Below are positions 1 through 6,468 of a stretch of 12,638 nt of DNA, in pieces. The notes under the pieces were generated by a model. That model made no database searches, was not told the DNA's origin, and saw nothing but the letters and a program-made list of their open reading frames with translations. Made by a program: the position numbers and the translations under genes. Source of the DNA: Clostridiales bacterium. GTDB taxonomy: Bacteria; Bacillota; Clostridia; Saccharofermentanales; UBA5734. How positions within the stretch are numbered: the stretch's first letter is position 1; each line of letters opens with the position of its first letter. Where the stretch lies: NCBI GenBank assembly GCA_003532195.1, contig DOFA01000057.1, positions 1 through 12,638 on the forward strand, given 5' to 3'.

Positions 1-1083
1 CAGACGGCGCCGTCAGTTCACGAAGGCGTTTTTGCCTATAGCCAGCGCCGGCCTCTGGGGGTGGTCGGCGTGATCAGCCCTTGGAATTTCCCTTTGAATG
101 TCCCGGCCAGGAAAGTCACGCCCGCCTTGATGGCCGGCAACACCTGTGTTTTCAAACCGGCCAGCCTGACGCCGCAGGTTGGGTATCTGTTTACCAAACT
201 GCTGGCCGATGCCGGTCTGCCGGACGGTGTGCTGAATTTCATCACCGGCAGCGGCGCTGCCATCGGCGAAGCGATTTGCGACAATCCGGCGGTCAAGGCG
301 ATCTCGTTCACCGGTTCAACCGCTGTCGGGCGAAAGATTCATGAGCGGTCGGCGCGGAACATGATCCGGACCCAGCTGGAAATGGGCGGGAAAAATCCGG
401 CAATTATCCTGGAGGACGCCGACATGGCCGAAGCAGCCCGGGCGGTTGCCGCCGCGGCCTTTTCCTGCGCCGGGCAATGGTGCACATCGACCAGCCGGGC
501 GATTGTGGTCCGGGAAGCCAGCCAGCCTTTCCTGCAGGCGTTATTGGACGAAACAGCCCGGATCGCCGTTGGCGACGGCAGGGATAGCCGGACCACGATG
601 GGACCGGTATGCGGAATTGATCAGATGAATACGATATTGAAATATATTGATATTGGAATAAGTGAAGGAGCCAAACTCGCCTGGGGCGGCCAGAGGCTGC
701 AGGGCAAACCTTATGATCAAGGCTGCTTTCTTCAGCCGACGGTTTTTTCTGGCGTCACCCCGGATATGGTTCTGGCCCGGGAGGAAATATTCGGACCGGT
801 TCTCAGCATCCTCGAGGCCAGGGATTTTGCCGAGGCGGTGGCCGTTGCCAATGCCAGCGAATACGGCCTGGCATCATCTATCTTTACCCGGGATATCGGG
901 CGCGCTTTTTCTTTTCTGGAACAAACCGACGCCGGCCTGACCCATGTCAATCTCATGACTGCCATGAAAGAGCCGCAGTTGAGTTTCGGCGGCATTAAAG
1001 GATCCGGCTTCGGCTTGCCCGAGGCGGGAAGCACCGGCATTGAATTTTTCACGGACCACAAGGTCGCCTATATCAAGTACTGA
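1..1083 (+). CDS. Aldehyde dehydrogenase, NAD(P)-dependent, 3' part (5' end outside window)
   Basis: The frame is open from base 1, so the gene begins upstream; 360 residues are visible of a family usually about 480-500 long. It belongs to the ALDH superfamily, which oxidises aldehydes to carboxylates with NAD(P)+ in the cytosol. Seen in order: the PWNFP motif with its oxyanion-hole Asn (codon 85-87), the cofactor-loop FTGSTAVG (about 307-330), the general-base Glu in LEMGGKNP (codon 379-381), the nucleophile Cys in GQWCTS (codon 481-483), and the EEIFGPV motif near 780-800. The C-terminal end (HVNL, EPQLSFGG, then an aromatic-rich tail) resembles alpha-ketoglutaric semialdehyde dehydrogenases of the GucD/YcbD type, which act in sugar-acid breakdown. 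The substrate is therefore inference; the ALDH assignment is firm. All catalytic residues in view are intact. It converges on the amidohydrolase gene, leaving 47 bases between the stop codons. Confidence 0.93.
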   Translation, partial: QTAPSVHEGVFAYSQRRPLGVVGVISPWNFPLNVPARKVTPALMAGNTCVFKPASLTPQVGYLFTKLLADAGLPDGVLNFITGSGAAIGEAICDNPAVKAISFTGSTAVGRKIHERSARNMIRTQLEMGGKNPAIILEDADMAEAARAVAAAAFSCAGQWCTSTSRAIVVREASQPFLQALLDETARIAVGDGRDSRTTMGPVCGIDQMNTILKYIDIGISEGAKLAWGGQRLQGKPYDQGCFLQPTVFSGVTPDMVLAREEIFGPVLSILEARDFAEAVAVANASEYGLASSIFTRDIGRAFSFLEQTDAGLTHVNLMTAMKEPQLSFGGIKGSGFGLPEAGSTGIEFFTDHKVAYIKY

Positions 1084-1111
1084 CCGATCACCTGCAGACC
1101 GTTTACCGCTG

Positions 1112-1128
1112 CCGGCGTGATCCGCCGG
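1112..1128. other. Short hairpin between convergent genes (weak terminator candidate)
   Basis: A perfect 6-bp stem (CCGGCG, loop TGATC, CGCCGG) lies in the 47-base gap between two convergent stop codons. There is no T tract on either strand. It could contribute to bidirectional termination, but an intrinsic terminator cannot be claimed. Confidence 0.3.
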
Positions 1129-1130
1129 AA

Positions 1131-2696
1131 TCACCGCGCCGGGTTGGCGCCAATAAGGCCGTTCCAGAGCAGGCTGCCCAGCCCCTGTCCGGGGCGGTAA
1201 TCCCGGCCGGAGAGGATCAGCTTTTCCACTTGCAAGCTGCGCAGCCGGTCCGGCGGCAGGGCGAGCGGATTTTGGTTCAATATAACCAGGTCGGCTATTT
1301 TGCCGTTCTCGAGCGAACCGCGCTGTTTTTCGTCAAAACTCAGGCGCGCCGCTTCATAGGTGAACAGGCGCAGGGCTTCGGGAATCGTGATCGACTGACC
1401 GGGCACACTGCGGTTGCAGGCCTGGTAGATGCCTTCGATCGGATCCGGCAGCGCGCAGGGGGCGTCCGATCCGCCGCCGATATGGATGCCCAGGTCGAGC
1501 ATGGAATGTAGCGGCGAAATGGCTTCGGTGCGCGGCCCAAGGATGTGCCGCTGATATTCCGGCGGTTCCTGAGGCCAGTCAAGCAATGCGGGTTGCATAG
1601 CGATGCCGATTCCCAGCCGGGCGACCCGTTCCAGTCCTTCCCGGGTGGCAAGACTGGCGTGAATGATGATATGGCGGTGATCCTCGCGCGGGAAATCCTG
1701 CAGCGCGGCTTCGATGGCGTTCAGGGCCTGGACGAAGGCGGCGTCGCCAATGGCGTGGAGGGAAACCTGGAGATTAGCGCGATTGGCGGCTTTGACAAAT
1801 TCAGTCACCTGGCTGTCGGTATAGAAAAGCACACCCCGGTTTTGCGAATCGTTCGTGTAGGGCTCAAGCAAAGCGGCGTCTTCGGAACCAAAGCAGCCGT
1901 CCAGGGCCGTGGCGAAACAGCCGCCGATCCGCGGCAGTTTGCGGCGGAGCACTTTGGCGATATCCATGGTCTGGAAATAGATGCGGGTGGCAAAAGCGTT
2001 GCGCTGCCCGCGGGACAGAAAACGGACCAGGTCCACATCCAGGTCGCGCGGGAAACCGACGCCCTCGGCCGCCTGGATCAAACCAATGCCTTTGCCGGCC
2101 AGACGGTCGATGCCCCGGAGCATGAAGCGCACCAGATCAAGCGGCGACACCTTGGCGGTCATATGGTCGGTTACGGCAAAAAAGGCATCCTGGTTCATTT
2201 CGCCGCTATCGGCGTTATAGCCGCGCATCTTTCGGACCGGCTCAGGCAGTTCGCGCATCAGGGCGGTGTTGATGACCGCGGCATGGCCGTCGTATTTGAC
2301 GATCATGACCGGCAGATCCGGACAGACGCGATCCAGCTCAGCGCGGTTGATCAAAGTCCGCTCCGGCACACAATTTGCGGAAGCGCCAAAGCCGATGACA
2401 TACTTTCTGCTGCTGCCGCGGACGTAATCGCTGATTAAGCTGTAAATCTCTTCGTGGTTCCGGCTTTGGCGGACATCGAGGGTCGCGGCAAACAGCGCGT
2501 AGGAGGAAAAATGCAGGTGCGTGTCGACGAACGCCGGCAGCAAAGCCCGGCCGTTCAAGTCCTCGCGCGGAGTCTGGCGATATGGTTCCGGCAGCTCGTC
2601 TCCCACATGGATAATCTTGCCCCGGTCCTCAACCAGAAAACGGCTGACCGTGTTGGCATCATTACACGTTACGACAGTCCCGGCATAAACCTTCAT
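1131..2696 (-). CDS. YtcJ-type metal-dependent amidohydrolase (Amidohydro_3)
   Basis: A 521-residue member of the amidohydrolase superfamily, YtcJ/Amidohydro_3 branch; these cytosolic enzymes hydrolyse amide or related bonds using one or two metals. Seen: a beta-sandwich start (1-50), the metal motif DTHLHF (His60, His62), DGHAAV (His138), a LDGCFGS segment (about 265-271) typical of the branch, HAIGDAA (His314), HASLA (His346), and GGGSDAP with catalytic Asp411. The C-terminal sandwich ends with a GKIADLVIL motif (465-473). The length is normal for the family. The ATG start is backed by a GAGGGGGAAG ribosome site a few bases upstream on the minus strand. No signal peptide is visible. The natural substrate cannot be read from sequence; proteins of this branch have been linked to varied amides and formamides. 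No clear promoter was found, although an AT-rich region lies upstream. It is convergent with the dehydrogenase, so the two need not be co-regulated. Confidence 0.9.
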   Translation of the reverse strand: MKVYAGTVVTCNDANTVSRFLVEDRGKIIHVGDELPEPYRQTPREDLNGRALLPAFVDTHLHFSSYALFAATLDVRQSRNHEEIYSLISDYVRGSSRKYVIGFGASANCVPERTLINRAELDRVCPDLPVMIVKYDGHAAVINTALMRELPEPVRKMRGYNADSGEMNQDAFFAVTDHMTAKVSPLDLVRFMLRGIDRLAGKGIGLIQAAEGVGFPRDLDVDLVRFLSRGQRNAFATRIYFQTMDIAKVLRRKLPRIGGCFATALDGCFGSEDAALLEPYTNDSQNRGVLFYTDSQVTEFVKAANRANLQVSLHAIGDAAFVQALNAIEAALQDFPREDHRHIIIHASLATREGLERVARLGIGIAMQPALLDWPQEPPEYQRHILGPRTEAISPLHSMLDLGIHIGGGSDAPCALPDPIEGIYQACNRSVPGQSITIPEALRLFTYEAARLSFDEKQRGSLENGKIADLVILNQNPLALPPDRLRSLQVEKLILSGRDYRPGQGLGSLLWNGLIGANPAR

Positions 2697-2976
2697 CAGA
2701 CTTCCCCCTCTGTTTCATAAAAGTTGCGCTAACGAATACCGGTCGGGTGACCGGCGAGATATTTCCTGTAAAAACGATCATCAGTTAGAAAAAATTATGG
2801 CTTATGGAACCAGTGATGTCAACTGATAAAAATAATCATTCGCCGGGGTCAGGATGCTGAGTGAGAAATGTAGCTATGAGCCACATTAATTAATACGATT
2901 AATCAAATGTAGCTGATAAATAAAATTATGAGTATATTTAAATAGTTAATATAATAATAATAGTTTCCATATAATA
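2697..2976. other. Gene-free AT-rich intergenic region
   Basis: About 280 bases between two divergent genes contain no convincing reading frame. From about 2760 onward the composition is strikingly AT-rich against GC-rich surroundings. It contains a 6-bp hairpin (CCGGTC, loop GGGT, GACCGG) at 2739-2754, a 10-base direct repeat AAATGTAGCT at 2866-2875 and 2905-2914, and the palindrome ATTAATTAAT at 2885-2894 between those copies. The upstream sequences of both divergent genes lie here. Beyond these, nothing assignable is seen. Confidence 0.6.
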
Positions 2977-3005
2977 TTGACAGGCGGTCAGGTCAATGGT
3001 ATTCT
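2977..3005 (+). promoter_or_regulatory. Sigma-A promoter of mltG
   Basis: A perfect -35 box TTGACA (2977-2982), a 17-base spacer and a TATTCT -10 box (3000-3005, 4 of 6 matches) sit just upstream of mltG, in AT-rich DNA. Transcription would begin near 3012. That is downstream of the in-frame ATG at 2996, so it argues that the protein starts at the later TTG. Confidence 0.65.
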
Positions 3006-3033
3006 GCGGCAAACAGCCAAGTGAAAGAGTCAC

Positions 3034-3043
3034 AGGAAAGGGG
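3034..3043 (+). promoter_or_regulatory. Ribosome binding site that decides the mltG start
   Basis: AGGAAAGGGG lies six bases before an in-frame TTG at 3050. The earlier ATG (2996) has only a weaker AGGCGG upstream and would fall before the predicted transcription start. This site therefore supports TTG as the initiation codon. Confidence 0.65.
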
Positions 3044-3049
3044 TTTACT

Positions 3050-4189
3050 TTGATTGCCAGAAAGATTACCCGTACTCTGGCCGCGGTTGCATGCTTGTTT
3101 TTCCTGATCGTCTGTACGGCCGCAGGCTTTTATTTTGGTCTGACCTATGTCCTTTTCCAGGATGCACGGTTTCGCAAACTGGAAGAACAATATGACGTCG
3201 GCAGCCAGAACGGCAGCACTCCTGCCGCCGCCGGCCAGGAAGCGCCGGGAATGGTCGAGCTGATCGTTCCCAGGGCGGCGGATACGCGGCAAATCGCCGA
3301 ACTTCTGCGCCAGAAAGAGGTCATCAGCAACACGTTCGCTTTCATTTTGCTTTCGAAATTCAACGGGTTTGACGGATCATACCTGGCCGGGACCCATTTT
3401 GTTACCCCGCAAATGAGTTACGACGAGATTATGTTTGTTTTGTCCCGTAAACCCCAGACTGTCCGGGTGACTTTTCCCGAAGGCCTGACCTACAGCGAAG
3501 TGAAAAAGCGGCTGCGCGCGGCTGGCGTCAACTTTGACGAACAGGTGCTGGACAGTCTGGTCGGCAATCCGCAGAATTTCCTGGATTATGATTTTGTCAC
3601 CCGGATTCCCAAGAATGCCAGGCGGGAATGGCTGCTGCAAGGCTATCTTTTTCCAGACACTTATGAGTTTGATGTGAATGCGGACGAAGAAACCATGATC
3701 CGGACCTTCCTGAACCATGCAGAAAACAAACTGCTCGCCGAATATGAGGCAAGGGCGGCTTTGCTCGGAATGAACCTGGACCAGGTCATCACCCTGGCTT
3801 CGATAATTCAGAATGAATGCTCCAGAACGGAGGAGATGCGGACTGTCTCGGGTGTATTCTACAATAAGCTGAACCAGGACAATGGATTTCTGCGTTCCTG
3901 CGCCACGATTAATTACTTGCGCAAGGAAGCCGGACAGCAAACTGCGCTTTGGCTTGCAGACGAGCAAATCAATGAATTTGACAGCCCTTATAACACCTAC
4001 CGTTACCAGGGACTGCCGCCCGGACCGATCTGCTCGCCCGGCGAAGATGCGATCCGTGCCGCGCTCTGGCCGGAGAAGCATTCCTATCTCTATTTTTGCG
4101 CCACCGGCGATGGCTCGAACGTTTTCTCCAGGACTCTGGCGGAGCAGGAGAACAATATACGGAAATACCATGTTGCGGAAGGGAATTGA
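3050..4189 (+). CDS. mltG: Endolytic murein transglycosylase MltG (YceG family)
   Basis: A 379-residue protein starting at TTG; an ATG at 2996 would add 18 residues but is less likely given the promoter and ribosome site. MltG cuts nascent peptidoglycan at the outer face of the membrane and helps set glycan-strand length. Seen: a short basic N-terminus, one membrane anchor at about 9-35, a linker, a LysM-like subdomain (about 70-135), then the YceG catalytic domain. The latter has QGYLFPDTYEF (197-207), the active-site region LASIIQNEC with the invariant Glu256, the SGVFYNKL motif (267-274), and the family signature YNTYRYQGLPPGPICSPG (314-331) followed by FSRTLAEQ. The widespread EKE of the active site reads QNE here; the second Glu, generally taken as catalytic, is kept. 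It appears monocistronic, with its own promoter upstream and another promoter after a 190-base gap. Confidence 0.92.
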   Translation: MIARKITRTLAAVACLFFLIVCTAAGFYFGLTYVLFQDARFRKLEEQYDVGSQNGSTPAAAGQEAPGMVELIVPRAADTRQIAELLRQKEVISNTFAFILLSKFNGFDGSYLAGTHFVTPQMSYDEIMFVLSRKPQTVRVTFPEGLTYSEVKKRLRAAGVNFDEQVLDSLVGNPQNFLDYDFVTRIPKNARREWLLQGYLFPDTYEFDVNADEETMIRTFLNHAENKLLAEYEARAALLGMNLDQVITLASIIQNECSRTEEMRTVSGVFYNKLNQDNGFLRSCATINYLRKEAGQQTALWLADEQINEFDSPYNTYRYQGLPPGPICSPGEDAIRAALWPEKHSYLYFCATGDGSNVFSRTLAEQENNIRKYHVAEGN

Positions 4190-4195
4190 ATCGGC

Positions 4196-4242
4196 GCCGG
4201 GCCGGAGGTGTTGGCCTTGCCCGGCTCCGGAGCCAGCCGGGC
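4196..4242 (+). other. Alternative GC-rich hairpins after mltG
   Basis: Three arms, GCCGGGC (4196-4202), GCCCGGC (4219-4225) and GCCGGGC (4236-4242), allow two mutually exclusive stems. The downstream one is the longer: an 8-bp perfect stem, GCCCGGCT with AGCCGGGC, around an 8-base loop. It starts seven bases after the mltG stop codon, so it could protect or end that transcript, but no T run follows. Confidence 0.4.
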
Positions 4243-4250
4243 TTCCCGGA

Positions 4251-4288
4251 ATATTGCGAAAAATATTGCGGAAAGATTTTGCGAATCC
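4251..4288 (+). repeat. Triplicate ATWTTGCG motif upstream of the ytr-type promoter
   Basis: Three near-tandem 12-13-base units, ATATTGCGAAAA (4251), ATATTGCGGAAAG (4263) and ATTTTGCGAATCC (4276), end two bases before the -35 box at 4291. The spacing is close to a bit over one helical turn. This could be a protein-binding array or a chance AT/GC alternation; no known regulator is recognised. Confidence 0.45.
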
Positions 4289-4290
4289 TC

Positions 4291-4319
4291 TTGACAGGTC
4301 TTATTTTTTCTGGTAAGTT
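4291..4319 (+). promoter_or_regulatory. Sigma-A promoter of the GntR-ABC operon
   Basis: A perfect -35 TTGACA (4291-4296), a 17-base spacer containing a T run, and a weak -10 TAAGTT (4314-4319). The -10 overlaps the palindrome at 4316-4339, the expected arrangement for a repressed promoter. The predicted transcription start is near 4326, about 55 bases before the first gene. Confidence 0.65.
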
Positions 4320-4339
4320 AGTTACATAAGTAATTAACT
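4316..4339. promoter_or_regulatory. Palindromic operator, likely GntR autoregulatory site
   Basis: An inverted repeat with 10-base arms, AGTTAGTTAC and GTAATTAACT, around an ATAA centre; nine of ten pairs match. It overlaps the -10 box and transcription start of the operon that begins with a YtrA-type GntR regulator. Such regulators commonly bind a palindrome at their own promoter, so this is the best candidate operator. Binding is inferred. Confidence 0.55.
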
Positions 4340-4380
4340 ACTATACCAAATAACAAACGAAGAGGAAAGGATGACTGCTT

Positions 4381-4758
4381 ATGCAGATAGAATTGGCTGA
4401 CGACCGCTCGATCTACCTGCAGATCGCGGAAAAGATCGAAGACAGCATCCTGCAGCAGGCTTTGGAAGAGGAGGCCCAGGTGCCCTCGACCAATCAGCTG
4501 GCAGCGCTGTACCGGATCAATCCCGCGACCGCCGGCAAAGGCATCAACATCCTGGTCGATGAAGGGATCCTGTACAAGAAGCGCGGCATCGGCATGTTTG
4601 TCGCCACAGGCGCCCGGCGGCAGATCCGGGAAAAACGCAGGTTATCATTCAATGAGAGCTTCATCCGGCCGCTGCTGGCTGAAGCCAGGCGTCTGGGTAT
4701 CGGGCCGGCGGAAATATGCCGGATGATCGAAAATAGAACGGAAGGGGACGATAAATGA
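4381..4758 (+). CDS. GntR-family transcriptional regulator, YtrA subfamily
   Basis: A 125-residue protein, the usual size of the short YtrA group, which lacks a large ligand-binding domain. Seen: the N-terminal lead IYLQIAEKIEDSIL (11-24), then a winged helix-turn-helix with VPSTNQLAALYRINPATAGK (34-53), the GINILVDEGILY segment (54-65) and the wing KKRGIGMFV (66-74). A C-terminal helical region (about 90-120) presumably dimerises. YtrA-type proteins usually repress the ABC transporter genes beside them and are relieved by cell-wall-active compounds or envelope stress; that role here is inferred from context. The gene starts the operon behind GAGGAAAGGA (4362-4371), and its stop overlaps the next start as ATGA. 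A nearer ATG at 4371 opens only a nine-codon frame. Confidence 0.9.
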   Translation: MQIELADDRSIYLQIAEKIEDSILQQALEEEAQVPSTNQLAALYRINPATAGKGINILVDEGILYKKRGIGMFVATGARRQIREKRRLSFNESFIRPLLAEARRLGIGPAEICRMIENRTEGDDK

Positions 4759-5645
4759 TGAACACGATTCTGGAGATCCATGGCCTGTCCAAAAACTATG
4801 GCAGCGTCCGGGCTCTGGATCAGATCGATCTGCAGCTGGAATCCGGCAAAATTTACGGTTTGCTCGGCCGCAACGGCGCCGGTAAAACAACGCTGCTCAA
4901 TCTGATCACCTCGAGGATTTACAGCCCGACTGGCCAGATCTGGCTGTTCGGCCAGCCTGGCCTCAACAACCAGGAGGCGCTGGCCCGAATCTGCTATATG
5001 CCGGAGAAGAATCTGTTCCCTACGGGCATGCGCGTCAGCGAAATTCTCGGGACGGCTGCCAGATTCTATCCGGACTTCGACCGGGGATATGCCGATTCTC
5101 TTTGCCGGCTGTTCCAGCTGGATCCGCGTAAAAAATACAAGAATCTTTCCCGCGGCTACGAATCTATCCTGCGGGTCGTCCTTGGCCTGGCTGCCCGGGC
5201 GGAGATCACCATTTTTGACGAACCGATTCTCGGCCTGGACGCGGCGATCCGCGACTTATATTATCAGGCCTTGATCCAGGATTACAGCGAACACCCGCGC
5301 ACCTTTCTTCTGTCCACCCATTTAATTGACGAGTCCGCGGAGATTTTTGAGGACGTGGTTATCCTCAAAGAAGGCCGCGTGGTCGCCTGTGAACCTGCAG
5401 CCGCCTTGCGCCAGCGGTCCGTGGCCCTGAGCGGGCGGAGCGAAGCTGTCGAAACCTTCGTCAGGGATCAGAATCTGACCGTCCTCAACCGCGAAGGGAT
5501 CGGACATCTGGCCATCCTGGCGGTGCGGGGCCCCCTGACCGGGGAGCAGCGTTCGCTGGCCCAGGCTGCCGATCTGGAGCTTACGCCGGTTTCCCTGCAA
5601 AAACTGTTCATTTATCTGACCGAATCTCAAGAAAGGCAGGTGTGA
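4755..5645 (+). CDS. ABC transporter ATP-binding protein (YtrB/YhcG-like)
   Basis: A 296-residue ABC ATPase predicted to power the permease encoded next. Seen: Walker A GRNGAGKTT (38-46), a Q-loop region that reads YMPEKN (81-86) without the usual Gln, an unusual signature LSRGY (131-135) in place of LSGGQ, Walker B ITIFDE (151-156) with the catalytic Glu, the D-loop GLD (160-162) and the switch His189 in STHL. A C-terminal region of about 85 residues after the ATPase core is of the kind seen in ABC-2-type exporters and YtrB/YhcG proteins. LSRG-type signatures are known in that group, so activity is plausible. Translation is coupled to the regulator gene through the ATGA overlap, and GGAAGGGG precedes the start; a second Met follows directly. 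The transported molecule is unknown. Confidence 0.9.
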   Translation: MMNTILEIHGLSKNYGSVRALDQIDLQLESGKIYGLLGRNGAGKTTLLNLITSRIYSPTGQIWLFGQPGLNNQEALARICYMPEKNLFPTGMRVSEILGTAARFYPDFDRGYADSLCRLFQLDPRKKYKNLSRGYESILRVVLGLAARAEITIFDEPILGLDAAIRDLYYQALIQDYSEHPRTFLLSTHLIDESAEIFEDVVILKEGRVVACEPAAALRQRSVALSGRSEAVETFVRDQNLTVLNREGIGHLAILAVRGPLTGEQRSLAQAADLELTPVSLQKLFIYLTESQERQV

Positions 5646-5648
5646 AAG

Positions 5649-6434
5649 ATGCCAAATAAAACGCGTTTGCGCTTATGCTGCCAATATCGTCTGCACAGCC
5701 TGAAACGGGCCGCTGTCATTTATCTGGCCATCTTTGCGGCCGTCGATCTGCTCGTTCCGGCTGTTCTCTATCTTCTGTTCCGGATCAAGACCGGTTACGG
5801 TGACGGTACATCAACATTTGGGCTCGATCAGAATTTCCCGGGCAGTTTCAGCTTCTGGATCAGCACGGCCATATTCCTTTTTGCCGGCGCCTGCGCTTCT
5901 TTCCGGGAAGAATTCAATTACTTGCTGCTGTTGAATAATACCCGCCGCAACCAGTTCTGGTCGAATCTCCCCCTGATGGTCCTGACAGCCGGATTTTTCC
6001 TGACCGTCAACCTGGTTGTCAAAATCCTGGAGCTGATGAATGAAGCCCTGATCAACCAAAGAAGCGCCGCAATCCTGCTGGACCTGTACTTCGATCAGTT
6101 TACCGGCGCCCGCCTGCCAGCGGTTCTGGCTAATCTGCTGCTCTATTTCGCGACCTTCCTGCTCGCCTATGCTTTCGGGCAGGCAGCCGGCATCCTGGCC
6201 TATCGCTTTGGCCGCCTGTTTGTAGTTCCCTTCTGGATCTGTTTTGGTTTTTCATTCATCGTGATCCCGATCCTATACGCCGGGAACCAGCTGTTCCAGA
6301 AATTTGTCATTTGGTTTTTTGCCCTTGAGCATCTTGTCCCATCCTTCAACCTGAGCATTCATATCCTGGTCCTGGCCGCCTTGCTGATTGCCCTGACCGG
6401 ACTGGTCTACCGCCGGCTGCCGCAGAGCGCCTGA
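5649..6434 (+). CDS. ABC-type membrane permease, six-helix, YtrC/YhcI-like context
   Basis: A 261-residue integral membrane protein. Six hydrophobic segments are visible at about 21-43, 67-83, 105-125, 156-181, 190-211 and 236-254. There is a positively charged N-terminus (KTRLRLCC and RLHSLKR), which suggests it lies inside, and charged loops such as FREEFN (85-90) and NNTRRNQ (96-102) after the second helix. This layout is common in ABC-2-type permeases. It begins three bases after the ATPase stop, behind AGGCAGG, so it is co-translated with it and most likely forms the transporter's membrane half. No specific family motif was recognised, and the substrate is unknown. It is the last gene of the operon; convergent with the prepilin-peptidase-like gene, it leaves 34 bases with no clear terminator. 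Confidence 0.8.
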   Translation: MPNKTRLRLCCQYRLHSLKRAAVIYLAIFAAVDLLVPAVLYLLFRIKTGYGDGTSTFGLDQNFPGSFSFWISTAIFLFAGACASFREEFNYLLLLNNTRRNQFWSNLPLMVLTAGFFLTVNLVVKILELMNEALINQRSAAILLDLYFDQFTGARLPAVLANLLLYFATFLLAYAFGQAAGILAYRFGRLFVVPFWICFGFSFIVIPILYAGNQLFQKFVIWFFALEHLVPSFNLSIHILVLAALLIALTGLVYRRLPQSA

Positions 6435-6468
6435 CCCGGAGTTTGGCTCGGAGTACGACCCGGACCCT

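Noticed and set aside
1545..2438. Long plus-strand frame of 297 codons opposite the amidohydrolase gene
   Set aside because: It is antisense to a gene with a full set of family motifs, has no recognisable domain, and is explained by GC-rich codon structure.
2996..3049. Upstream ATG start for mltG
   Set aside because: It overlaps the predicted promoter, and the ribosome site for TTG at 3050 is much stronger.
3377..4171. Minus-strand frame of 264 codons opposite mltG
   Set aside because: Antisense shadow of a well-supported gene; no domain and no ribosome site.
4371..4400. ATG at 4371 as start of the GntR gene
   Set aside because: It is in another frame, reaches a stop after nine codons and abuts the ribosome site; the start at 4381 gives the complete regulator.
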